Assembly (NCBI RefSeq): GCF_900129635.1
Contig: NZ_FSRB01000001.1
Location: 372,001 to 436,000 of the forward strand
Source of the DNA: Singulisphaera sp. GP187
GTDB taxonomy: Bacteria; Planctomycetota; Planctomycetia; Isosphaerales; Isosphaeraceae
DNA length: 64,000 bases
Direction: 5' to 3'
The notes under the pieces were generated by a model that was not told the origin of the DNA, searched no databases, and saw only the letters and a program-made list of their open reading frames with translations. The translations under genes were made by a program, and so were the position numbers. Position 1 is the first letter of the stretch. Each line of letters begins with the position of its first letter. Positions 16,472-25,877 of the stretch are shown one piece after another.

Positions 16472-18535
16472 TCAGGCCGGCGGGCGAGGGCCGCGCACGC
16501 GCTCGGCGACTCCGGAACAGCGGCGGGCGGTTCGGGCGATTCCGCGTGCCAAGGTTTCGCGCGAGCCGACCAACGTCACGGCGGCCCGGCTTCGGGTCAG
16601 GGCGGTGTAGAGGATCTCGCGGGTGTTGAGCGGGATGTCGGCGTCGGGCAGGATCAGGGCGACGCGGTCGAACTCCGAGCCTTGCGCCTTGTGGATCGTC
16701 ATGGCGTACGACCGGCGGAGGACCGATCGGAGCGAACCGATCCGGTGGGTGGCGAAGCCGTCGGCCCGGCGGAAGACGACCATCGGCGCGGGGCGGCCCG
16801 CTTCGGAGACGAGCAGGACGAGCCCCTGGTCGCCATTGAAAAGCATGCGGCCGTAATCATTGACTTGCATCATCACCGGTTCACCGGGAATCAGGTCGTC
16901 GTCGCGGAACGTGCCCGCGGGTCGGGCCACGAGCGCTCGATCATGGAGCAGGTCGTTGATCCGATCGGCACCCGTCGCCAGCACCCGGGTCAGGCAGAGC
17001 ACCCGCGACCGGTCGAAGTGGTCGAACAACTGGTTGAGCCGGCCTTGCTCCGCTTCGGGGAACCCGTCCCGGCCAAGGTGGTAGCGGCGACCGACCAGGT
17101 GGTCGAAGTCGGCGAGATTCCGGACAACCTCAAGATTCCAGCGATCGAGAAAGCCGTCGATCACGCCCGCGCCTTCGGGGGCTTCGAGGAACTCGACCCC
17201 GCGGAATTCGACTGCGGCGAACGAGTTTCGCTCCACGATCAGGTCGTCGCTCGTGCGCCTGGCGGCGAACTTCGGGGGCGCGCCGCGGTCGATCGCTTGC
17301 GAGACGGTCAGGATGTTGCGGCCGTCCGGGTCGTCGGGGCGCATGCGGTGGCTCTCCGTGAGCCGAACCGCGCGAGGCCCGAGTGGCGAAGGGCCGTCGT
17401 CGGTTTCCACCAGCAGGTCGCGGAGCACCGCGCCCGCTTCGACCGAGGGCAACTGGTGGTCGTCGCCGAGCAGCACGAGCCGACTGTCGTCGCGGAGCGA
17501 CCGCGCGAGCCGCTCCATCAGAACGAGGTCGATCATCGACGCCTCGTCCACGACGATCAGACGCCCGGCGAGCCGATTGTTCTCGTGATGCAAGAACCGT
17601 CCGGTCGAGGGCGAATAGCCAAGCAGGCGATGGAGCGTCCGTGGTTCGGGGAGCGCTTCCAGGTCCTGATCCTCGGGTGAAGGTTCGGCGATGGCCCGGA
17701 GGCCGGACTGGATCGCTTGCCCCATCCGTTGCGCGGCCTTGCCGGTGGGCGCGGCCAGGAGCATCGCCTCGGGAGGGAGGCCCAGGCGACGGAGCACGCG
17801 GAGAATCGACACGACGATCGTCGTCTTGCCCGTCCCCGGCCCACCGGAGATGACCGCCAACCGGTGGCTGGCCGCGACCCGGACGGCGGCGAACTGGTCG
17901 CGCGAGAGCGGCAGCGCTGTGCCTCCGCGCATGGCGGGACGTCCCGCCACGTCGCGCAACGCCGCCGAGACCTCGGCCTCGGGCCAGCCGGCGTCGTCCC
18001 CGTCCCCCTCGATCCGCCGGCGCAACGCCTCGGCGAATCGCTCCTCCAGCGCCCGCATCTTCTGAAGATAGAGATAGGGACCATCCACGATCAGCGGCTT
18101 GAAGTCGTCCGGATCACCAATGATCGCGTTTGCACGTCCGGATTCAATGAGTGCATCCGCCATCGCCACGGCCTGCGCGGCGTCCAGGCCGAGCACCGGT
18201 TCCTCGGCGGGGAGGAGCTGCCGCGCCGTGTCGAGTCGGACGGCCCGATCGCGAAACGGAAGCCGGGTGCTTCCTTGGCCGAGGGTCACCAACGCGGTCA
18301 AGGCGAGGAGAATCAGCGCCGCGCGTTCCTGACGGTTCAAGCCGTCGGGCAGTCGGCCGAGTTCCCAGGCGAGGAACGCCACCTCTTCCTCGAGGTTGAA
18401 GGAGGCGGCGAGTCGCTCGCGGACCGGCCGGAGCCAGGCGAGCAGTGCGGTTTCGTCGTCGTCACCTGAGGGGGCACCCGCACTGACAGCGGCGCGTGCG
18501 GTTCCGAACGGAGAGAGCTCGGTCAGCGGTCTCAT
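16472..18535 (-). CDS. recD: Exodeoxyribonuclease V alpha subunit RecD
   Basis: 687 residues. SF1B helicase with Walker A SGGPGTGKTTIVV (~residue 232), DEASMIDL as motif II, QLPSVEAGAVL as motif III, and the C-terminal motif V/VI region SYAMTIHKAQGSEFDRV...LYTALTRSR. The N-terminal ~200 residues match the RecD interaction domain. It is the 5'-3' motor of the RecBCD helicase-nuclease. The start overlaps the recB stop (ATGA). The C-terminus (RVRGPRPPA) is short and unremarkable. Confidence 0.93.
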   Translation of the reverse strand: MRPLTELSPFGTARAAVSAGAPSGDDDETALLAWLRPVRERLAASFNLEEEVAFLAWELGRLPDGLNRQERAALILLALTALVTLGQGSTRLPFRDRAVRLDTARQLLPAEEPVLGLDAAQAVAMADALIESGRANAIIGDPDDFKPLIVDGPYLYLQKMRALEERFAEALRRRIEGDGDDAGWPEAEVSAALRDVAGRPAMRGGTALPLSRDQFAAVRVAASHRLAVISGGPGTGKTTIVVSILRVLRRLGLPPEAMLLAAPTGKAAQRMGQAIQSGLRAIAEPSPEDQDLEALPEPRTLHRLLGYSPSTGRFLHHENNRLAGRLIVVDEASMIDLVLMERLARSLRDDSRLVLLGDDHQLPSVEAGAVLRDLLVETDDGPSPLGPRAVRLTESHRMRPDDPDGRNILTVSQAIDRGAPPKFAARRTSDDLIVERNSFAAVEFRGVEFLEAPEGAGVIDGFLDRWNLEVVRNLADFDHLVGRRYHLGRDGFPEAEQGRLNQLFDHFDRSRVLCLTRVLATGADRINDLLHDRALVARPAGTFRDDDLIPGEPVMMQVNDYGRMLFNGDQGLVLLVSEAGRPAPMVVFRRADGFATHRIGSLRSVLRRSYAMTIHKAQGSEFDRVALILPDADIPLNTREILYTALTRSRAAVTLVGSRETLARGIARTARRCSGVAERVRGPRPPA

Positions 18536-21500
18536 CGAATCCCTCCGGAGGGGCGTGCGCCGAATCGGATCAAATCGGCCTCGTTTTGAAGCAGGTCACT
18601 CCATGCCGGTCGCGCGAAGTAGAGCCCGTGGCCGGCCAGCCCGGGTTGACGTGCCGCCCGGAGAAAGACGTAGATCATGCCCCCGAACCGGCGGTCGTAC
18701 TCGGCTTCCGAATGGACCCGAAGCGCCTTCACTAACGCCAACGCATACAGCTTCGCTTGCAGCTCATAATGCTTGGCGACGTGGGTCATAATGGCCTCGG
18801 CGTCGTACGACGGCAGGACGTCCCCCTTCCAGTCGGCGACATACACCAGGCCATCGTGCTCAACGACAAGATCCACGAATCCCTTGATGAACCCGCGTTC
18901 GACGACGAGCTTACCGGGTCTCGGGTCCGCGAGCCCGGGGTGCGCTTCCTCGGGGAACGGGAACAGGAATTCCATCTCGCGGACCGACCGCTGGCAGCGG
19001 CAGAAGCCAGGGATCTTGCGATCCGCACCGACCGGCACATCGGCCGTGAGGGCGTGATAAATCATTGCCTCGGCATGGGCGCGGTGGCTGGATTCGATCG
19101 CGTTCCGCGCCATCGCGGCGTCGATGGTCTCCGCGACGCTCGGGAGCGTGCGCCAGGCGTCGAGCGACCCGGCCGTGGCGGTCTCATCGAGCGGGATCGC
19201 TTCGATGATTTCATGCAGGAAGGTGCCGACGGCGCGGCCGCCCGGCAGGTCCCCCTCGGCCAGCATGTTGGCGCCGGCCGATGGGCCCGGTTCGCGCCGG
19301 TGCTCGTCGCGCTCGATCGGCTCGGAGTCGCCGACCCAGTCCCGCTTCATCCGGGAATACGACGTCACCTCGTAGGCCCGATGGCGGTCGCGAAGCCCGG
19401 CGAACTCGCTCGACTCGTCGTTCGCTTCGAGGTCGTGCCGATGGGGCCGCCAGGTTGCGGGGGAGCGTCCCGGACCGCTGCCCGTCGGATGGATCGGCTC
19501 GTCACGGAACGGAACACGGTGGAACAAACGCGACGCCTCGGGCAAGTCGAGCACGGCCGCGAGCCGGTCGTTGACCCGGCGGTATCCGCCCGTCCAATAT
19601 TTGCTCATGTGCTCGTTCGGGACAAACGGGAGGTAGAGCCGAGCCTTGGCCCGGGTCAGGGCGACGTAATAGAGCCGTTGCCGTTCCTCGTCGTTTTCGC
19701 GTTTCGCCGTCTCCTTGGCGTGGGCGTCGGGATCGACATCAAGGACGCGCGTGCCTTCGTCGTCGTGGTATTCGTAAAGCCCGTCCGACGGATTTGACGT
19801 GAACCCGCCGTAGAGGAACACGACGGCCGCTTCCAGTCCTTTGCTCTTGTGGATGGTCATGATCTGCACGGCGTCGCGGTCGCTCTCCAGCCGCTGAACG
19901 TTGCCGTCCTGGGCGGCCGGCTCGCGCGTGCCCAGGAGGTAGGCGTCGAGGGTGGCTACCAGCTCGCTGAGCCCATCACCGTTGGCGTGGACCTCTTCCA
20001 GGAGAAATTCAAACAGGTGGAGATAGTTGGTTAATGCCCGCTCGTCGTCTTTGAACAGCAGCTCGCGGCGGACGATCCCGCTCTCGTCGAGGATCCGGGC
20101 GAACAGGGTCTCGAACCGCCGGGCCTCGGCCAGGTCTTTCCAGTCGATCAGCCGGCGCAGCAGCGGGTGGGAGTCGGGGAGCTCGAACAGGTCGGGCAGG
20201 GCGTCGAGCGGCACCGAGAAGAACGGGGTGATCCAGGCGAGGCTGCGGCGTGAGACGTCGGCGGGGTCGTCGATCGCCGCGAGCAGGTCGCGGACGGCCG
20301 AGGCCTCGGCGGTCTGAAACAAGCCCTCTTGCTTGTAGAACGCGAACGGCACGCCGGCATCGCGAAGCGCCTCGGCGATCCGCGGACCGTCGGAGTTCGA
20401 GGCGGTCAGGATGAAGATGTCCCCGGCCCGGACCGGCCGTTCCTCGCCAGGCTCGCCGAACCGCAAGCCATGTCGTTCCGAGCAGATGTGCGCGGCCTCG
20501 CGCGCGATCTGACGCGCCAGCCCTCGAAAGAGCTCGTTCTTGGAGAGCGATTCCCCCCTCGGGCCAATCTCGAGGACGTGGACCGGGCTCGAAGGCGAGC
20601 CGTCACGTGCGAGCGCCACGAGTTTTCGACCCGGCTTCACGGGCGTCTGATAGGTGATCTCACCTTCGAGAAAGGGGGGGCTCGCCGCTCCGTCGAGGAT
20701 CAGGTTGTACGCGGCGATCAAGTCGGGGGTCGAGCGGTGGTTGTCCCCGAGCGTGGCCGGCGCCTGATCCTTGACGATCCGTGCTCTGGCGGTGAGGAAT
20801 GCCTTCACGTCGGCGCCGCGGAATCCATAGATCGACTGCTTCGGATCGCCGATCAGATAGACGAAGTTGTTGCGGTCACTGTCGACGAAAACTCGCTTGA
20901 AGAACGACCATTGCAGTTCATCCGTATCCTGCGACTCGTCGATCAAGGCGTACCGGAAGCGGTCCCGGAGCGAGTTCACGAGTGACTCACCGTCCGGCCC
21001 GTCCACCGCGGCGGCGGCCCCGGCGAGGATTCCGTCGAAGTCGAACGCCCCGGTCGTGGCCGTCATCCGTTCGAGTTCGTCGACCACCGGGATCAAGCAA
21101 GCCTGGATCACCGCGGCCTTGAGCGGAGCGAGCCGGTCGTTGAGCTGGACGATCGCGTCGCGGATTGTAGCGGCGGTGCCATCCAGGTCGAGGCCGCCCA
21201 GTTTCTCATTGAGGTAACGGAGCGACGTGGTGAAGTCCTTGTCCCCCAGGAGGTTCAGTGAGCGTCCCCTCCCTCGCGTCTTGGCCGCGACGGCCGGGAG
21301 GTGGTTGCCGCAAATCGCCTTGGTCGTGGCTCCGTGAACCTTCAATGCTTTTAAGGACTTGCCGATTTGTTCCAGTTCTTCACTGATGTCGATCTCGAAC
21401 AGTGGATTCGTTTCCAGCTCGCGCCGGAGCGCGGTGAGATCGAACGAAGGCCGGACCTCTCGGCGCGACGAATGGCACTGGTAAAGCAGTTTTTCGAGGC

Positions 21501-22059
21501 CGTCGATGCCTTCATTGCCCCCGTCGACCCAGAGCGCGAGCAACTCGGCGGCGTCGCTCGGTCCTCGGGCGAGGACGCGGCGCAGGGCCGTTTTGAAGGC
21601 GCGGCCGAACCGGGTTCGTCCGTCTTCGAGGGTGCCGTCGAAGAGGCGACCGCCGGCGAACGCATGTTCGTTGAGGACCCGGGCGAAGAAGCCGTGGATC
21701 GTGCCGATCGATGCGCCGTCGAGCGAGGCGAGGGCGTGCCTGAGCTGTTCCCGCCGGGCGTCGTCGACCCGCCAGAACGTGCCCGAGCGGTCGCAGCGGC
21801 ACTCGAGCCCCCCTTCGCACCAGGCGCCGAGGATCTTGCCGATGATCGCGCGGATCCGTTGCCGGAGCTCGGCGGCGGCTCGTTCGGTGAAGGTCAGGAC
21901 GAGCAGTTGGTCGATCGAAACCTGTTCCCGCAGAAGCAGTTCAATGACAAGATGTTCAATCGTGTATGTCTTGCCGGTTCCGGCCGACGCTTCGATCACG
22001 GCGTGCCGGTCGTGCGGGATCCGATCGAGGATCGCCGGTCTCGGGTAATGGACGGTCAT
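18532..22059 (-). CDS. recB: Exodeoxyribonuclease V beta subunit RecB
   Basis: 1,175 residues. UvrD-like helicase with VIEASAGTGKTYTIEHL (Walker A, ~residue 22), LLVLTFTERAAAELRQRI, YALIDESQDTDELQW, YLIGDPKQSIYGFRGAD, IMTIHKSKGLEA and VALTRAKARLYLP. The nuclease domain near the C-terminus has the RecB-family residues GFVDLVVEHDG and ADWKGD (Asp, Asp, Lys), so it should be active. 3'-5' motor and sole nuclease of the complex. Translationally coupled on both sides (recC and recD). Confidence 0.95.
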   Translation of the reverse strand: MTVHYPRPAILDRIPHDRHAVIEASAGTGKTYTIEHLVIELLLREQVSIDQLLVLTFTERAAAELRQRIRAIIGKILGAWCEGGLECRCDRSGTFWRVDDARREQLRHALASLDGASIGTIHGFFARVLNEHAFAGGRLFDGTLEDGRTRFGRAFKTALRRVLARGPSDAAELLALWVDGGNEGIDGLEKLLYQCHSSRREVRPSFDLTALRRELETNPLFEIDISEELEQIGKSLKALKVHGATTKAICGNHLPAVAAKTRGRGRSLNLLGDKDFTTSLRYLNEKLGGLDLDGTAATIRDAIVQLNDRLAPLKAAVIQACLIPVVDELERMTATTGAFDFDGILAGAAAAVDGPDGESLVNSLRDRFRYALIDESQDTDELQWSFFKRVFVDSDRNNFVYLIGDPKQSIYGFRGADVKAFLTARARIVKDQAPATLGDNHRSTPDLIAAYNLILDGAASPPFLEGEITYQTPVKPGRKLVALARDGSPSSPVHVLEIGPRGESLSKNELFRGLARQIAREAAHICSERHGLRFGEPGEERPVRAGDIFILTASNSDGPRIAEALRDAGVPFAFYKQEGLFQTAEASAVRDLLAAIDDPADVSRRSLAWITPFFSVPLDALPDLFELPDSHPLLRRLIDWKDLAEARRFETLFARILDESGIVRRELLFKDDERALTNYLHLFEFLLEEVHANGDGLSELVATLDAYLLGTREPAAQDGNVQRLESDRDAVQIMTIHKSKGLEAAVVFLYGGFTSNPSDGLYEYHDDEGTRVLDVDPDAHAKETAKRENDEERQRLYYVALTRAKARLYLPFVPNEHMSKYWTGGYRRVNDRLAAVLDLPEASRLFHRVPFRDEPIHPTGSGPGRSPATWRPHRHDLEANDESSEFAGLRDRHRAYEVTSYSRMKRDWVGDSEPIERDEHRREPGPSAGANMLAEGDLPGGRAVGTFLHEIIEAIPLDETATAGSLDAWRTLPSVAETIDAAMARNAIESSHRAHAEAMIYHALTADVPVGADRKIPGFCRCQRSVREMEFLFPFPEEAHPGLADPRPGKLVVERGFIKGFVDLVVEHDGLVYVADWKGDVLPSYDAEAIMTHVAKHYELQAKLYALALVKALRVHSEAEYDRRFGGMIYVFLRAARQPGLAGHGLYFARPAWSDLLQNEADLIRFGARPSGGIR

Positions 22060-25000
22060 TGGCTCACCACCCCGCCGCTTTTCTGGAAGAGACCGAAGCG
22101 CCTGGCGATGATCGCTTCGGCCAGGTCGTCGCCGGGCGGGTCGTAGCGGGCGAAATTGGGCACGGGGCCATAGCGCGAGCTACAGGGCTTGCGGTTGTCA
22201 TCCTTGATTTCGTCGATGCTCTCCGAGACGCGTTTCCCTTTCATGATGAAGTCGAACACGGCCTCGCAAGGGAGCAGGTAAGCGTGCGAACCGCTGAACA
22301 TGTCCGAGAGGATATCGCTCAAGAATGTTCGTGCGTTGGTCGAATCGATCCCCTGAAAGAGGCGTTCGTGCTCGGGGCCGGCTTTGGCCGAGTGGGTCAG
22401 GACGTGGGCCTGATAGCTCGCTTGGCGTTGGGGGCCGGGCGTGAGATTGAGGACGACGGCGTCGAGGAAGCCGGCGAAGAAGTCCTTGGGCTTGGCCTTG
22501 TCTCGGGTCACGCAGGTCATCGAGCCGGGCAAGTTCGCCGAGACCAATTCGGTTCGGCCGTGGATTTCGACCGGGACGGGCCGCGTCGAGCCGTCGGGCC
22601 CCGGGAGTGGGACGTCGACCACGATCGGGTCGCGGAGCGCGTCGACGGCCTCGTTCTCCGAGGCGCGGCCGAACCGCTGGATCTGAAACGGGCCGTGGTC
22701 GAGCAGCCCTCGGTGGATCGCCCCATGGTGCCAGGCGCCCAGGCAGGCGAGATGGCGGCGGCGGTCCGACTCCCGAAAGAGGCCGACGGGCATCAGGCCG
22801 GACCGTGCCATCACTTCGGCCCGGGGGGCGTACATCGCCTCCAGCAAGGCTGGGGAGAGCTCCTTTGAGGGGTATTGAAGCCCATCGTGGAAGACGTCGC
22901 GGAGCAGGGTCGTTTGGTGGAGCGTCGCCGTGGCGAACGGCTCGTCTTCGCGGTCGGCCGCGCCGTCGCCTTCGTTCTCGCGGATCCGGAGCATGAGTCG
23001 CGCCCAGCTTTGCAGCGGGCATTCGAGGAACCGGCGGATCTCGCGAATCGAGACCTGGATCCGGCGGGCCGGCTCCGTGGTCGGTTTCGCCTGGTAGGGA
23101 GGGCAGAGGCCCAGCCAGTCGCGGAGTCCGCCGCCGAGCCGCCAGGTTTGCTCGGGCGAGATCGTCGTGGCGGGACCGCAATGGGCCCGGAATGAGGGCC
23201 GGAGCGCTCGCGCCCGCGCCTCCCGCCACGCGGCGGTCGACGCGACAGGGACGGTCAATATGTCGATATTGTCGAAGCGACGGAGCGGCTCCTTGCGCAC
23301 CCAGTCGGCCGCGTCGGTTTCGTCTTGTCCCTCGCGTTCGAGATGGTGGAGCAACTCGTGGATCACGGAGGATGGTTCGAGGCTTTCGCCGGTCTGGGCG
23401 TCTCGGGCGACGTACGAGAGGTAGAGCCGGTCGTGGGTCGAGGTGATCGTTTCGAGGAACAGATAGCGGTCGCGGTCGCGCGGGCTGATGTCGCCGAGTT
23501 GGCGCTTGCCGCCTGACAGCAGGTCGAGCGGATCGGGACCGTCGGCCGCGGGGAAGCACCCTTCGCCCAGGCCGCAGACAAACGCCACCCGGAACGGAAG
23601 CGCCCGCATCTCCAGCAAAGGCGCGACGGCCACGCCGTCGGCCAGGTAGTGCCCGCGGGCGTCGGTCAGGCCCTCGACCGCTTCACGAAGACACTCGCAG
23701 GCGACCCGGTAGCCGACGACCGCGCCGTTCAGGTCGAGGCGTTTTAGGTCCGCCGCCTCGCGGAGGCAGGACGCCAGGGCTCGCTGCTCGAGGTCGGAGT
23801 CGCCCGCGAGGTAGGCGGAGATCAGCTTGGTGAAGAAGGCCGACCACTCGGTGAAGGTCAGCCTTGCCGAGCGGGCGAACCGGGCATCGGCCACCAGCGA
23901 GCGCACGAGCAGGAGCAGTCGCGCGGCGTCGGCCTGGGTTTCGACCGGCTCATCGTGGGGGAGCCATTCGGAATCGCCGAGGCGGAAGCCGCGCTCGTCG
24001 CCGCAGCGGGGGCCCGTCATGAACCCGCCGAGCACCAGCCGGCGCAGACCTTGATCCCAGTGGAACAGGTCGCGATCAATGTACGTGTCTTCATGATCGA
24101 GTCGGTCGGCCCCGTGGACGATCTCGAGCTGGTGGCACCAGGCGCGCCAGCGGTCGGCGTCGGCCCCGGGAAACTTCGCCTGCACGGCCGGGTGGGTGAG
24201 CAGGGGCAGAAGCTGGGGGCGCGTGAATTCGCCGAACGGCAGGTCGAGGAGTCGGAGCACCGCCTCTACCGCCCGGCACTCGCCGGTCAGCGGCAGGTCG
24301 ATCATGGTGGACGGAATGTCGAACAGCTCCTCGAACGCCGCTCGCAGGTGCGCCTGATAGCTCTGGCGATTCCGGGAGTCGGCGATCAGCACCGCAATGT
24401 CCCGGAACCGGAGTCGGTCGGCCGCGGCTCCTTGCCGGGCGTCGTCCTCGCGGACCAGCCGCCAGATCTCACCCGCGATGACCTCCGCCTCGCGGCGGAT
24501 GCCCGGACAGGCCAAGACCGCGAGGCTGCCGTCGGGCGAGAGCGGGGGACTGTCGGCGTCTTTTCCCTGGAGGATCGCGCTTTGCAGGTGTTCGAGCGTG
24601 GTTGCCGGGGTGGGCTCGACGAACGCCGTGGTGACGCTTACCTTGCGGAGACCGGCGAGCATCTTGGAGAACTCCGCGCCGGGACGGCCCCAGGTGCGGA
24701 CCAGGTCGTGCCCCTCCACCCCCTTCTTCACCGAGCGATCCGAGAACGCCTGACAGGATGAGGGGACGTAGACATGCACCTCCGAGGATCGCCCGAGGTG
24801 TTCGAGCATCTCGCGCAAACCCGTCCAGATGTAGGAGAATCCAAAAATATGAACCAGGGGCGGTGGCCGGTAGCCGTCGAGCTTATCGAGCCGGCCGAAC
24901 AGTTCGAGCGGGAGGATCAACTGGTCGCCGCCTTGGGCCCGGCTCCGACTGAGGGTTCCCCCGTCACCGACGAGCCGGGTCCAGAGGTCGCGCTGCCACC

Positions 25001-25523
25001 CTTCGGTCTCGGCGAGCGGGCCGTCACCCAGGTCGGTGTCTCCCTCGGCCCAGGCGCGGAGGAGTTCGGGCCGGGTGTCGCCATACTGCCGGGCCAGCCG
25101 CGCCAGCCGGGTCGCGAGCTGGAACTGCCGGAGGTCGCGCGCCGCCATGTCGTCGCCCGCCGCGTCGAGGTAGGTCCGTACGGGGCCGGGGAGGGGCCGA
25201 GCGGTTTCGGTCTTTGCCTCCGCCCCCAGAATTTCGAGAAACATGGCCCGTAAGGAGGCCCGATCGAGCAGCCGCAGGGCCGGTTTCGAGGGGGGTAAGA
25301 GGGTCGCCAGGAATTGCTCGGTCACCTGGAACGACAGCCCCGCGGCGATGCCAGTCCTGCGCGCCACCTCGTATTTCAGATAGACCGCGATTTGCGGGTT
25401 CGGGACGACGATGGGGGGCCGCTCGAACAGGTCGGCCGCCGGGTCGCGGTTTGCGGCGTCAAGGTTCTCGGACAGAAGTTCGGCCAGGCGATCGAGGTGA
25501 TTGGAGTACCAGACACGGATCAT
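22056..25523 (-). CDS. recC: Exodeoxyribonuclease V gamma subunit RecC
   Basis: 1,155 residues from ATG 25523 (MIRVWYSNHLDRLAELL), the usual RecC start; an upstream extension to 25589 is not conserved in type. PIVVPNPQIAVYLKYEVARR is the standard early motif, and LALLGEGCFP-like 'VCGLGEGCFPAADGPDPLD' lies in the inactive helicase domain. The C-terminus is the inactive nuclease fold that recognises Chi. First gene of the recC-recB-recD operon; the promoter should lie in 25524-25730. Confidence 0.93.
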   Translation of the reverse strand: MIRVWYSNHLDRLAELLSENLDAANRDPAADLFERPPIVVPNPQIAVYLKYEVARRTGIAAGLSFQVTEQFLATLLPPSKPALRLLDRASLRAMFLEILGAEAKTETARPLPGPVRTYLDAAGDDMAARDLRQFQLATRLARLARQYGDTRPELLRAWAEGDTDLGDGPLAETEGWQRDLWTRLVGDGGTLSRSRAQGGDQLILPLELFGRLDKLDGYRPPPLVHIFGFSYIWTGLREMLEHLGRSSEVHVYVPSSCQAFSDRSVKKGVEGHDLVRTWGRPGAEFSKMLAGLRKVSVTTAFVEPTPATTLEHLQSAILQGKDADSPPLSPDGSLAVLACPGIRREAEVIAGEIWRLVREDDARQGAAADRLRFRDIAVLIADSRNRQSYQAHLRAAFEELFDIPSTMIDLPLTGECRAVEAVLRLLDLPFGEFTRPQLLPLLTHPAVQAKFPGADADRWRAWCHQLEIVHGADRLDHEDTYIDRDLFHWDQGLRRLVLGGFMTGPRCGDERGFRLGDSEWLPHDEPVETQADAARLLLLVRSLVADARFARSARLTFTEWSAFFTKLISAYLAGDSDLEQRALASCLREAADLKRLDLNGAVVGYRVACECLREAVEGLTDARGHYLADGVAVAPLLEMRALPFRVAFVCGLGEGCFPAADGPDPLDLLSGGKRQLGDISPRDRDRYLFLETITSTHDRLYLSYVARDAQTGESLEPSSVIHELLHHLEREGQDETDAADWVRKEPLRRFDNIDILTVPVASTAAWREARARALRPSFRAHCGPATTISPEQTWRLGGGLRDWLGLCPPYQAKPTTEPARRIQVSIREIRRFLECPLQSWARLMLRIRENEGDGAADREDEPFATATLHQTTLLRDVFHDGLQYPSKELSPALLEAMYAPRAEVMARSGLMPVGLFRESDRRRHLACLGAWHHGAIHRGLLDHGPFQIQRFGRASENEAVDALRDPIVVDVPLPGPDGSTRPVPVEIHGRTELVSANLPGSMTCVTRDKAKPKDFFAGFLDAVVLNLTPGPQRQASYQAHVLTHSAKAGPEHERLFQGIDSTNARTFLSDILSDMFSGSHAYLLPCEAVFDFIMKGKRVSESIDEIKDDNRKPCSSRYGPVPNFARYDPPGDDLAEAIIARRFGLFQKSGGVVSQ

Positions 25524-25732
25524 CGACTCGAAAACTCCATTTGTCGGCGTCGTATGACACGGCCTCCTCAACGAGGAGCCAGCGCTCATCGCGTTCCCGG
25601 GAGGCTTCGCTCAGGAAGTCTCGTCTCCAGGCTCTGCTCTGTTGGTATGACCCAATATACACGACCGAGTGGTCATCTGACGTCTAAGGTGTCAACCGTA
25701 CAGTGCTCCGCTCCCTCTCTCTTCCCCCCCCC

Positions 25733-25833
25733 CCCTGGGACCGCGGGCGTCCCGCCCGCTCTTAAATTTGTTTTAAATGAATTAATGTTTAGGTGAAAAT
25801 AGAATTGCGGGCGGGTCGCCCGCGGTCCCAGGG
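25733..25833. repeat. Complete 'CCCTGGGACCGCGGGCG' palindromic repeat
   Basis: The left arm ccctgggaccgcgggcg.cccgcccgc and right arm gcgggcgg.cgcccgcggtcccaggg are inverted, separated by an AT-rich loop of ~45 bases (aaatttgttttaaatg...). The same arms with another loop occur at 29428-29517, and a half copy at 7923. A tract of 11 C's precedes it. Confidence 0.82.
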
Positions 25834-25877
25834 AAGACCAGATCCGGTTGCGGAGGGGCGGGCGATGATGGGGGGGA

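Noticed and set aside
18532..25523. recCBD as part of a defence island
   Set aside because: Three full-length, translationally coupled subunits with normal composition and no defence genes beside them; the ordinary recombination machinery is the simpler reading.
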